NCBI GenBank assembly: GCA_035445085.1
Contig: DAOMQA010000010.1
Coordinates: 1 to 64,000, forward strand
DNA: 64,000 bases
Direction: 5' to 3'
Source of the DNA: JBDHXE01 sp035445085
GTDB lineage: Bacteria; Bacteroidota; Ignavibacteria; Kapaibacteriales; UBA2268
A program made the translations under genes and the position numbers. Within the stretch, counting starts at the first letter, position 1, and each line of letters begins with the position of its first letter. This document shows positions 52,998-60,878 of the stretch, one piece after another. A model generated the notes under the pieces. That model saw only the letters and a program-made list of their open reading frames with translations. It had not been told where the DNA came from and ran no database searches.

Positions 52998-53324
52998 TTA
53001 TAAATTAAAATTTAGTCCGGGAATGTTTGGCATCATATTTTGTAATTTACCTAACTCACTTTGACTTAGATCACTTGCTTGCTTAAAAGCATTATTGACT
53101 GCCGCAACAATCAAATCACTTATCATTGACTTATCATTTGTATTCATTAACTCGTCTGAAATATTTATCTTTCTTAATTTTTGATTCCCAGACATTTCAA
53201 CTATAACCATGCCTCCACCAGATTCTCCAATTACAGTTTTGTGTTCAAGCTCGCTCTTTATTGCTTCCATTTCGGATTGAACTTTTTTAAATTGTTCAAA
53301 AATATTTTTAAAATCAAAATTCAT
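52998..53324 (-). CDS. ebfC: Nucleoid-associated protein of the YbaB/EbfC family
   Basis: About 108 residues from the ATG at 53324 (MNFDFKNIFEQ), preceded by AGGA; a TTG five codons upstream is less likely. It forms a DNA-binding dimer with tweezer shape. A helix (QFKKVQSEMEAIKSELEHK), the strand region GMVIVEMSGNQKLRKINIS and the C-terminal helix with PGLNF fit the family. It is next to recR as in many bacteria. Confidence 0.94.
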   Translation of the reverse strand: MNFDFKNIFEQFKKVQSEMEAIKSELEHKTVIGESGGGMVIVEMSGNQKLRKINISDELMNTNDKSMISDLIVAAVNNAFKQASDLSQSELGKLQNMMPNIPGLNFNL

Positions 53325-53430
53325 ACAAAATCCTATCAATTAATAATTTAATTATACGTTTTACTTACAATAATACTTTAAATAAACGAATTAGAAATAA
53401 TTAAATTTAAACAATTTATTAGGGGTGAAA

Positions 53431-54126
53431 ATGGGAATATTCAGTAGAATAACCGACGTATTCAAAGCAAACGTAAACGATGCACTTGATAAGGTAGAAG
53501 ATCCAGAGAAAATGATCAAACAGATGGTCATAGAGATGGAAGAGTCTGTAAACAAAACAACTTTAGCCGTCGCTCAAGCAATTGCCAACGAAAAGAACCT
53601 TGAAAAGAAATTAGAAAAAGCTAAACAAGATAGCAAAGAATGGGAACAAAAGGCGATGCAAGCTCTGCAAGCTGGGCGTGAAGATTTGGCTAAGGCAGCA
53701 TTAGAAAAGAAAGCTATAGCCGACAGAAATTCAACAGATTTACTACCAATACATACTCAAGCAAGAGAGACATCGAATAAGCTAAGACAACAGCTGAACA
53801 CACTAAAAGCAAAATTAGATGAGGCAAAATCAAGGCAATCGACATTAATTGCACGTTCACAAGCGGCAAAAGCTCAAAAACAAATCTCTCAATCAATGAG
53901 TGGTGTTGGTAGCGATGCTTTTGGTAAATTTGACAAGTTTGAAGGTAAAATAGAAAAGTTAGAAGCAGAAGCTCAAGCCTTCGATGAATTAGCAGGAGCA
54001 AGTACACAATTAGACGACGAATTTAAAAAACTTTCATCTTCATCAACAGTTGATAGCGATCTGTTGGCGTTAAAGGCGAAAATGGGTATGTTACCAGAAT
54101 CAAGTTCAACTGATACCAATCAATAA
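53431..54126 (+). CDS. pspA: PspA/IM30 family membrane-stress protein
   Basis: 231 residues from the ATG at 53431, which has AGGGG six bases ahead; a GTG two codons upstream overlaps that site. The whole protein is helical coiled coil starting GIFSRITDVFKANVNDALDKVEDPEKMI, the amphipathic helix and first hairpin of PspA/Vipp1 proteins. It binds and stabilises the inner membrane as ESCRT-III-like polymers. An Ala/Lys/Gln-rich middle and a Ser/Thr-rich tail are present. No pspF, pspB or pspC nearby; a YbjN-like gene follows after 17 bases. Confidence 0.93.
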   Translation: MGIFSRITDVFKANVNDALDKVEDPEKMIKQMVIEMEESVNKTTLAVAQAIANEKNLEKKLEKAKQDSKEWEQKAMQALQAGREDLAKAALEKKAIADRNSTDLLPIHTQARETSNKLRQQLNTLKAKLDEAKSRQSTLIARSQAAKAQKQISQSMSGVGSDAFGKFDKFEGKIEKLEAEAQAFDELAGASTQLDDEFKKLSSSSTVDSDLLALKAKMGMLPESSSTDTNQ

Positions 54127-54143
54127 TAATTGAAGTCAGTACT

Positions 54144-54626
54144 ATGGATTTAAATAATTTATATAAAGGACAACATTTTATGGAAACACCTCAAGAACTA
54201 TTAGATGCTACTATTGATAAAGTTGAAGAAATATTAAAGAAAGAATTTCCAGATCATTTATCTTTTAGCAAAGGGCAATATACGCTTACAAAAGGTTCTA
54301 GTCAAGTAATGATTGTGATTAGACCGTTTACAGATACAGAAACTTGTATTGAAGTTATTGCTAATGTCGTAACAGATGGAACTATTACACCAGAGATAAT
54401 GAAGTATTTACTAAGGAAGAATGCAGAATTGCACTTTGGAGCGTTTGGTTTATTGTTTGATAACACTATTGTTTTTCAATATTCGGTCGCAGGTACTAAT
54501 ATTGATACAAATGAATTACTAACCTCTATAAATGCTGTTTCTATTATTGCAGATTACTACGATGATGAATTAGCTAAAATGAGCAATGGGAAGAGAGCAG
54601 TTGATGTAAGCCCAGAAGAAGAGTAA
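54144..54626 (+). CDS. YbjN-like protein coupled to pspA
   Basis: 160 residues, or 148 if the ATG at 54180 is used (AAAGGA lies 12 bases before it). The pattern of an alpha/beta chaperone-like domain is seen: SQVMIVIRPFTDTETCIEVIANVV, a helix LLRKNAELHFGAFGL and the strand TIVFQYSVAG. This resembles YbjN and class-I secretion chaperones. It ends in an acidic tail. Its position after pspA suggests a partner in membrane stress; this is inference. A terminator follows. Confidence 0.82.
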   Translation: MDLNNLYKGQHFMETPQELLDATIDKVEEILKKEFPDHLSFSKGQYTLTKGSSQVMIVIRPFTDTETCIEVIANVVTDGTITPEIMKYLLRKNAELHFGAFGLLFDNTIVFQYSVAGTNIDTNELLTSINAVSIIADYYDDELAKMSNGKRAVDVSPEEE

Positions 54627-54644
54627 CAAGATATAAGTATATGA

Positions 54645-54685
54645 AAAGAACGAAGCTATCTGAAATAGTAGCTTCGTTCTTTCTT
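54645..54685. terminator. Strong hairpin terminator between convergent genes
   Basis: A 14-bp perfect stem (54645-54658 with 54669-54682, core GAACGAAGC) ends in T-rich sequence. It probably serves both the pspA unit and the convergent UDP-xylose synthase unit. Confidence 0.85.
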
Positions 54686-54689
54686 AATA

Positions 54690-55628
54690 TTATAATTTGA
54701 GTCTTTCTTTAAAATTTACAATGGTTTTTTGTAAGCCCAACTTTCTATCTACTTTGGGTGACCATTCTAAAATTGCCTCTGCCTTGCTAATATTAGGCTG
54801 TCTAATTTTAGGGTCATCTGAAGGTAAGTCTTGAAATATTATTTCTGATTTCGAATTCGTTAATTCAATAACTTCCTTCGCTAAATTTAGCATACTTATT
54901 TCGTCAGGATTGCCTATATTGACAGGCATGCTTTCATCAGATAATAGTAGCTTATAAATCCCATCTACTAAATCGTCTACATAGCATACTGAGCGAGTTT
55001 GGCTTCCATTGCCGTATACTGTTACGGGCTGATTTTTTAGTGCTTGATTAATAAAGTTTGGTATTGCTCTGCCATCTTCTAAACGCATTCTAGGACCATA
55101 AGTATTAAATATTCGTACTATCCTTGTCTCAACATTGTGGTATCTATTGTAAGCCATAGTCATTGCTTCTGCAAATCGTTTTGCTTCGTCATAAACACCT
55201 CTAAAACCAACTGGATTGACGTTGCCCCAATATTCTTCATGCTGAGGGTGAATTAAAGGATCACCATATACTTCACTTGTAGAAGCAATTAGAAAGCGAG
55301 CATTCTTTTTCTTAGCTAATCCTAATGTCTTATGTGTACCCAAAGAGCCAACCTTCAAAGTTTGTATCGGTAATTTTAGATAATCAATAGGGGAGGCTGG
55401 GGAAGCAAAATGCAAAATATAATCTAAGTCGCCTTCAATGTATATATAATTTGTAACATCATGCTCTATAAAAGAGAAATTATGATGACCAAAGAGATGA
55501 GCTATATTGTCAGGTGAACCTGTGATAAAATTATCCATACAAATAACTGTATCACCATTATTTATAAATTTATCGCAAAGGTGAGAACCTAAAAATCCAG
55601 CACCTCCAGTTATTAAAATTTTTGCCAT
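54690..55628 (-). CDS. uxs: UDP-glucuronate decarboxylase (UDP-xylose synthase)
   Basis: A 312-residue extended SDR enzyme. It converts UDP-glucuronate to UDP-xylose with bound NAD. The N-terminal TGGAGFLGSHL is the nucleotide loop. HFASPASPIDYLKLPIQTLK, STSEVYGDP, the catalytic YDEAK, RIFNTYGPRM and QTRSVCYVDDLV all match the UXS pattern. The product feeds xylose-containing envelope glycans. It is the last gene of a likely operon LCP protein - SixA-like - uxs, with gaps of 9 and 17 bases. No UDP-glucose dehydrogenase is in the window. Confidence 0.93.
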   Translation of the reverse strand: MAKILITGGAGFLGSHLCDKFINNGDTVICMDNFITGSPDNIAHLFGHHNFSFIEHDVTNYIYIEGDLDYILHFASPASPIDYLKLPIQTLKVGSLGTHKTLGLAKKKNARFLIASTSEVYGDPLIHPQHEEYWGNVNPVGFRGVYDEAKRFAEAMTMAYNRYHNVETRIVRIFNTYGPRMRLEDGRAIPNFINQALKNQPVTVYGNGSQTRSVCYVDDLVDGIYKLLLSDESMPVNIGNPDEISMLNLAKEVIELTNSKSEIIFQDLPSDDPKIRQPNISKAEAILEWSPKVDRKLGLQKTIVNFKERLKL

Positions 55629-55645
55629 TATATCAACCTATTATT

Positions 55646-56143
55646 TTAATCTAAATTATTCTTTGGAAATTCAAAAAATACTAATTGACCATTGTTCGAA
55701 ACTATATTATTCCAACTATCGAAAGTGAACTGTATACTTACTATTCCACAAGTCGGGATATTATCAAAGTATTCCCCACTAAAATAACTTGCTAATGAAG
55801 TAATGTCCGGGTTATGCCCTACAAGCATTATGCAATGTACATTAGAGCTGATACCAGATAGTAAATTGATGATATACTTGCTTCCCCTTTCATATATACC
55901 TAAATCAAATCTAATATGTTCTTTTTCGTAGCTTAAGGCATCACAAAAATAGTAAGATGTCTCTGTCGTTCTTTTTGCAGGACTACTTATTAATAGGTCT
56001 GGCTTTATACCTTTACTTGCTATTAACTGAGACATTGTTGCAGCATCGCGATTACCTCTAATATTTAATTGTCTTTCAAAATCAGTCCATTCAGGGTTAT
56101 CCCATGTCGATTTTGCATGCCTGACCAATATAAGATTTTTCAT
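55646..56143 (-). CDS. SixA-like histidine phosphatase
   Basis: 165 residues of the histidine phosphatase superfamily. The catalytic RHG-type motif is LVRHAKSTWD (Arg8, His9), the second Arg is in SSPAKRTTET and the second His in MLVGHNPDI. SixA in E. coli removes phosphate from phosphohistidine in signalling proteins, and PtsO/NPr has also been reported as its target; the substrate here is unknown. It lies between the LCP and uxs genes. Confidence 0.93.
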   Translation of the reverse strand: MKNLILVRHAKSTWDNPEWTDFERQLNIRGNRDAATMSQLIASKGIKPDLLISSPAKRTTETSYYFCDALSYEKEHIRFDLGIYERGSKYIINLLSGISSNVHCIMLVGHNPDITSLASYFSGEYFDNIPTCGIVSIQFTFDSWNNIVSNNGQLVFFEFPKNNLD

Positions 56144-56152
56144 ATAATTACC

Positions 56153-57466
56153 CTACTGTTCTTTATGCTCGCTGTGGCTAAGTTTATTAGCGCTACGCTC
56201 TATTTCAAGATACTGATTTATTGAATTAGCTTTACTTATATTTTTTTTCTTTGTATAATAAGTAACTAAGGTATTGCATAGCAAATCCCTAACGCTATCA
56301 CGTGTCGCTCTATTTTCTATTTGCATCCATGCTTTTTGTTCAAAATAAATATTTAGTCTCGAAATAGAATTACCTTTAAAATTAGAGGAAATAGCGGTAT
56401 TAATATCTGCAAGTAATTTATTTGAAACGTAATTAGCTACATTCTTAATTTTTGTTGTATCTTTATTATGACTAACATTGAAGTTGTCAATTTTCTTTGA
56501 TAATGAAGCAATAACATTTGGGTCATTTAGTTCATAAACCTTATACTTTATAGGTATAGGGGGGCGAACTTTAATACTAATATCAGAGCTTTCAGTAAAT
56601 TGTTTTTCATTTAACGATTTTTTGATATCATTAACAACATCGATAGTTAGGTTTGTTTCTACCAACATTAGACCAGCACGTGACAATAAATTTCCAGAAA
56701 AGGAATTTAATAGCCCCCAATTTTTTAGAATATTTTGTCTTATGAATTGAGCTTGATTATATACTCTTTGATAGTCATCTCCGCCTAAACCTGTTCTTGA
56801 ACGCAAAACTCTTAGTGTGGATACGGCATTTTTATGCCCCATCAGTTCTATAAGTCCAATAGCTTGAGAGAAACCGAACTCAACATAGTAATGAATTTTA
56901 TCTAAATTTGCAATTTTTGCAATCTCTTTCAGATAAGTATTACGACCCTTCAAAGCGCGTAATACAGTTAATTTATTTAGCCCAGTTGTATCATCATAAC
57001 CACAATCAGCATAGGTATCGCGCGGAATAGATATTATTTCGGCTTTACCACTATCTATTAAGATTGAGAGAATATGATTAGCATCTGCATGTTTTGATGA
57101 CGTGCCTAGTCTTGAATCAACACCAGTAATAGCTATATTTATTCTTTTGCCTTGATAAGATATTTTTGAAGGTTTCCCAGCATTTTCGTCTTCAGCTACT
57201 TGCTTTAGGTAATCTTGATAATTACTAACAGATATTTTTGTACTGTTAGTATCTTCAACTTCTAAGGTAGACTCAATATATTCTTTAGTATAGTTATCAG
57301 AGGTGTCTTTTACAGAGTCTCTTTTTACTGCTGTATTAATTTTATTGTCTATTGATTTGCCTCTTAGTTCTCCCGTTTCGTTACTAAAAAATAATAAATA
57401 ACCGGAGGATAATAATACAATAAGGATAATTATTATCGTTATAACTTTGTTGCCTTGCTTGCTCAA
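56153..57466 (-). CDS. LytR-CpsA-Psr (LCP) family protein
   Basis: 437 residues, start TTG (no ATG fits the signal-anchor). One N-terminal membrane helix (about 9-27) puts the rest in the periplasm. The LCP domain begins at about 105: INIAITGVDSR, HILSILIDSGKAEIISIPRDT and the polar helix LNKLTVLRA. The conserved Asp and Arg residues (GVDSR, PRDT) that bind lipid pyrophosphate are kept. LCP enzymes attach glycans to peptidoglycan or other acceptors. In a Gram-negative cell the acceptor is unclear. A TATTTTTG -7 match lies at 57495-57502 (minus). Confidence 0.88.
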   Translation of the reverse strand: MSKQGNKVITIIIILIVLLSSGYLLFFSNETGELRGKSIDNKINTAVKRDSVKDTSDNYTKEYIESTLEVEDTNSTKISVSNYQDYLKQVAEDENAGKPSKISYQGKRINIAITGVDSRLGTSSKHADANHILSILIDSGKAEIISIPRDTYADCGYDDTTGLNKLTVLRALKGRNTYLKEIAKIANLDKIHYYVEFGFSQAIGLIELMGHKNAVSTLRVLRSRTGLGGDDYQRVYNQAQFIRQNILKNWGLLNSFSGNLLSRAGLMLVETNLTIDVVNDIKKSLNEKQFTESSDISIKVRPPIPIKYKVYELNDPNVIASLSKKIDNFNVSHNKDTTKIKNVANYVSNKLLADINTAISSNFKGNSISRLNIYFEQKAWMQIENRATRDSVRDLLCNTLVTYYTKKKNISKANSINQYLEIERSANKLSHSEHKEQ

Positions 57467-57554
57467 TTCGATTAACTTAATAAAACTTAAAATTCAAAAA
57501 TAATAAAAATGTATCATTTTAGTTAATTTGAATTGAGATTTGACAAAAAAAATA

Positions 57555-57562
57555 TATATTTG
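57555..57562 (+). promoter_or_regulatory. Bacteroidota -7 element directly in front of lon
   Basis: TATATTTG matches TAnnTTTG. Its last base is six bases from the lon ATG, the same distance as to the first base of the SRP RNA, so transcription may begin at the start codon. The nearest TTTG at 57527-57530 has a long 24-base spacer; ATTG at 57532-57535 would give 19. Confidence 0.5.
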
Positions 57563-57567
57563 AAATA

Positions 57568-60042
57568 ATGGCTAAAAAGAAAAAGAGCGAAGATGTATTA
57601 CAAATGTTTGAAAAAGAGAATGAAATAAGTGTAATACCTAAAAAATTATCGATTTTACCTTTACGTGATGTTGTAATTTATCCTAATATGATATTTCCTG
57701 TTTTAATAGGTAGGCAGTCTTCTATAAGAGCTGTTGCGACAGCTATGGAAAGGAATAAATATATATTTGTAACAGCGCAAAAGTCGCCAGAGGTAGAAGA
57801 TCCAGAATTTGAAGATTTATATTTAACAGGTACAATTTCTAAAGTAGTTCAAGTATTGCGTTTACCAAATAATCTTATAAAAGTGTTGATAGAAGGCGAA
57901 AGAGTAGCTTCGATACAATCCAAAAAAACAAAAAATGACTTCTTGGAAGCACAGATTAAAGTTAACAAAAATTTAGAACTTGTAAATGATAACGAGGAAA
58001 TTGCACGTTTTCATACCTTAGCTAAGCTTTTTGAAGAATATATTAAGAAAGAAACAAGTATTCCATACGATACTATGCTTGCTTTTAATAATTTGACCGA
58101 ACCTGTCCAAAAACTATATTTTGCCGCTGCAAATTTAAAAACAAGTATTAACAATAGGCAATTAATATTAGAAGCGAGTGATCTAAAAGAACATTATTTA
58201 CAAATTATCCGAGTACTTAAAGAAGAAATTGAATTAAAGGAATTTGAAGGAGAGATTCATCAAAAGGTAGGCCAGACGCTACAAAAATCTCAAAAAAAGT
58301 TTATTATTCAAGAGCAAATAAGAGCCTTGCAAAATGAATTGGGTAGCGAAGATGAGGGCAATCCCGATATTCTGCAGATTAAAGAACTGTTAGAAAAGGC
58401 GCAATTACCAGAAAAGGTAGCTCTACATGCAAATGAAGAGTTAGAAAGATTAAGAAAGACTTCTCCGATGTCGCCTGAGTTTGCAGTAAATAGGAATTAT
58501 TTAGAATGGATTGCTAAAATACCTTGGAAAATTGCCACAAATGACAATTTTGATATTAATCATGTAAAAAGTATTTTAGATGAAGATCACTTTGATCTAA
58601 TAAAGCCCAAAGAACGTATCTTAGAGTTTATAGCGGTTCTAAATATTATTGGTAAGCTAAAAAAGCAAATTATTTGTTTTGTTGGTCCTCCGGGAGTTGG
58701 CAAAACCTCTTTAGCTAAATCTATTGCTAGGGCATTAGGAAGGCAATTTGTAAGATTTTCCTTAGGCGGAATTAGAGATGAAGCCGAAATACGTGGGCAT
58801 AGACGAACGTATATTGGGGCTTTGCCTGGTAAAATTATTCAATCTATGAAAAAGGCAGGTACTACAAATCCTGTGATTTTATTAGACGAAATTGATAAAA
58901 TGTCTTCTGACTTCAGAGGTGACCCATCTGCTGCATTATTAGAAGTTCTTGACCCAGAACAAAACTTTGCTTTTAATGATCATTTTTTAGAGGTGGATTA
59001 TGACCTGTCAAATGTTCTATTTATTACTACTGCTAATGTAAAGTACGATATACCTTTGCCACTATTAGACAGAATGGAAGTAATTGAACTAACAAGCTAT
59101 ATTGATATTGAAAAATTACAAATTGCAAAAAAACATATTATTCCAAAGGTTAAAGAAGAATCTGGGCTTGCTCAATTTAAAATTGACTTTGCAGACGAAG
59201 CAGTTTTGAGAATTATCCGTGAATATACAAGAGAATCAGGTGTTCGTAGCTTGGAACGAGAAATATCCTCAATTTTTCGTAAATTAATTAAGGAAATTGT
59301 TGAAGAATATTATTTGTCAAAGCATAAAGAAAAATCTCAAGTAGATATTGATAGTTCTGAGCAAAGTGAGCATACTTTGTTAATTAAAGATACAAATTTT
59401 GTTAAAAAGTTAAAACGTAAGAAGTTTGTTATAAACGCGGACGATGTTGAAAAATATCTTAAATCTCCCAAATTTAAGGAAAAGCCCGAAAATCTACTTG
59501 ATAAGGTAGGTGTAGTAAATGGATTGGCTTGGACGAGTGTTGGAGGAGATATAATGTCTATCGAAGTGAATGTGATGTCTGGTAGAGAAAAACTTACACT
59601 AACTGGTAAATTGGGTGATGTAATGAAAGAATCGGCTGTTGCTGCACTTTCTTTTATTAGAGCTAATGCTAAAACTTTAGGTTTAGATGAAGATTTTGCC
59701 AAAGGTAAAGAAATTCACATCCATGTCCCAGAAGGTGCAATCCCTAAAGATGGTCCTTCTGCTGGAATAACTATGGCCACAGCTTTATTGTCCGCCCTTT
59801 CAGGTAAATCTGTTCGTGGTGATGTAGCAATGACTGGTGAGATTACTTTAAGAGGTGATATTTTACCGATAGGTGGCTTAAAGGAAAAACTATTAGCAGC
59901 AAAAAGATTTGGTATAAAAATAGTACTTATACCAGAAGGTAACTATAGTGATATAACTGAATTGAGTGCATTAATTGATAATCAAATTGAAGTAATTCCT
60001 ATATCGAACTTTTTAAAATCCATTACATATAGTTTTAGATAA
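57568..60042 (+). CDS. lon: ATP-dependent protease Lon
   Basis: An 824-residue cytosolic AAA+ protease that degrades misfolded and regulatory proteins. The N-terminal substrate domain begins SILPLRDVVIYPNMIFPVLIGR. Walker A is GPPGVGKTS and Walker B VILLDEIDKM. The proteolytic dyad is Ser731 (KDGPSAGI) and Lys774 (GGLKEKLLAAKR), with the normal 43-residue spacing. A charged stretch near 585-615 extends the linker before the protease domain. It is divergent from the LCP gene. The -7 promoter element lies immediately before the ATG with no ribosome-binding site. Confidence 0.98.
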   Translation: MAKKKKSEDVLQMFEKENEISVIPKKLSILPLRDVVIYPNMIFPVLIGRQSSIRAVATAMERNKYIFVTAQKSPEVEDPEFEDLYLTGTISKVVQVLRLPNNLIKVLIEGERVASIQSKKTKNDFLEAQIKVNKNLELVNDNEEIARFHTLAKLFEEYIKKETSIPYDTMLAFNNLTEPVQKLYFAAANLKTSINNRQLILEASDLKEHYLQIIRVLKEEIELKEFEGEIHQKVGQTLQKSQKKFIIQEQIRALQNELGSEDEGNPDILQIKELLEKAQLPEKVALHANEELERLRKTSPMSPEFAVNRNYLEWIAKIPWKIATNDNFDINHVKSILDEDHFDLIKPKERILEFIAVLNIIGKLKKQIICFVGPPGVGKTSLAKSIARALGRQFVRFSLGGIRDEAEIRGHRRTYIGALPGKIIQSMKKAGTTNPVILLDEIDKMSSDFRGDPSAALLEVLDPEQNFAFNDHFLEVDYDLSNVLFITTANVKYDIPLPLLDRMEVIELTSYIDIEKLQIAKKHIIPKVKEESGLAQFKIDFADEAVLRIIREYTRESGVRSLEREISSIFRKLIKEIVEEYYLSKHKEKSQVDIDSSEQSEHTLLIKDTNFVKKLKRKKFVINADDVEKYLKSPKFKEKPENLLDKVGVVNGLAWTSVGGDIMSIEVNVMSGREKLTLTGKLGDVMKESAVAALSFIRANAKTLGLDEDFAKGKEIHIHVPEGAIPKDGPSAGITMATALLSALSGKSVRGDVAMTGEITLRGDILPIGGLKEKLLAAKRFGIKIVLIPEGNYSDITELSALIDNQIEVIPISNFLKSITYSFR

Positions 60043-60082
60043 ATAATGAAAATATCACATCCTATAATCCTATAAGGTATAT

Positions 60083-60862
60083 ATGCTTCCCAACCATACA
60101 TTTGTTATATTAGCGCATAAGGACTCCATATACATTGAAGAATGTATTATGTCTATTGTTAATCAAAAGGGTAGTAATAGTGAAATTATTATGACTACCT
60201 CCACTCCATCTAAATTTTTAAATGATATATCAGAGAAGTATAATATTAAAATGTATATTAATACCAGAAAAAATAATTATATCACAACTGATATGAACTT
60301 TGCTTTGCAAACTACTAAAACTAAGTTTGTAACGCTGGTTCATCAAGATGATGTCTACTTAGAAAACTATGTAGAAAATATTGATTTTAGCAAGGATTTT
60401 TTAATTAGATTTACAAATTATAAAGAATTAAGAGATGGAAACATTATTAACAATAACCTGCTTTTATGGATTAAAAGATTAATATTATTACCTTTCCTAT
60501 TCAAGAATAATATTAAATCACAATTCATAAAGTTTATATGCGTAGCTTTTGGGAGTACTATCTGTTGTCCATCTGTTACTTATAATAGAGAACGGCTAAA
60601 TGATTTTCTATTTGATGAAAGTTTTAAAGTAAGCTTAGATTGGGAAGCTTGGCTTAGAATTTCAAAAATGGAAGGCTCATTTTATTATATAAAAAAGCCA
60701 TTAATATTGCATAGAATTCACAAAGACTCTACAACGTCTTATGGCATAAAAGAAAATATACGCTACAATGAAGATGTAAAAATATTAACAAGTATTTGGG
60801 GACAAGTGTGTGCCAAATTTATTATGTATTTTTACCAGCAGAGTATGCATTCTAATAAATAA
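60083..60862 (+). CDS. Family 2 glycosyltransferase
   Basis: 259 residues with a GT-A fold. The N-terminus TFVILAHKDSIYIEECIMSIVNQK is typical of GT2. The metal-binding Asp pair is in LVHQDDVY, and the acceptor-side motif is LDWEAWLRI. A hydrophobic stretch near 130-160 may touch the membrane. It probably adds sugars to an envelope glycan; donor and acceptor are unknown. It stands 40 bases after lon and ends 16 bases from the convergent phosphorylase. Confidence 0.9.
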   Translation: MLPNHTFVILAHKDSIYIEECIMSIVNQKGSNSEIIMTTSTPSKFLNDISEKYNIKMYINTRKNNYITTDMNFALQTTKTKFVTLVHQDDVYLENYVENIDFSKDFLIRFTNYKELRDGNIINNNLLLWIKRLILLPFLFKNNIKSQFIKFICVAFGSTICCPSVTYNRERLNDFLFDESFKVSLDWEAWLRISKMEGSFYYIKKPLILHRIHKDSTTSYGIKENIRYNEDVKILTSIWGQVCAKFIMYFYQQSMHSNK

Positions 60863-60878
60863 AGTGTGCTTATGTCAA

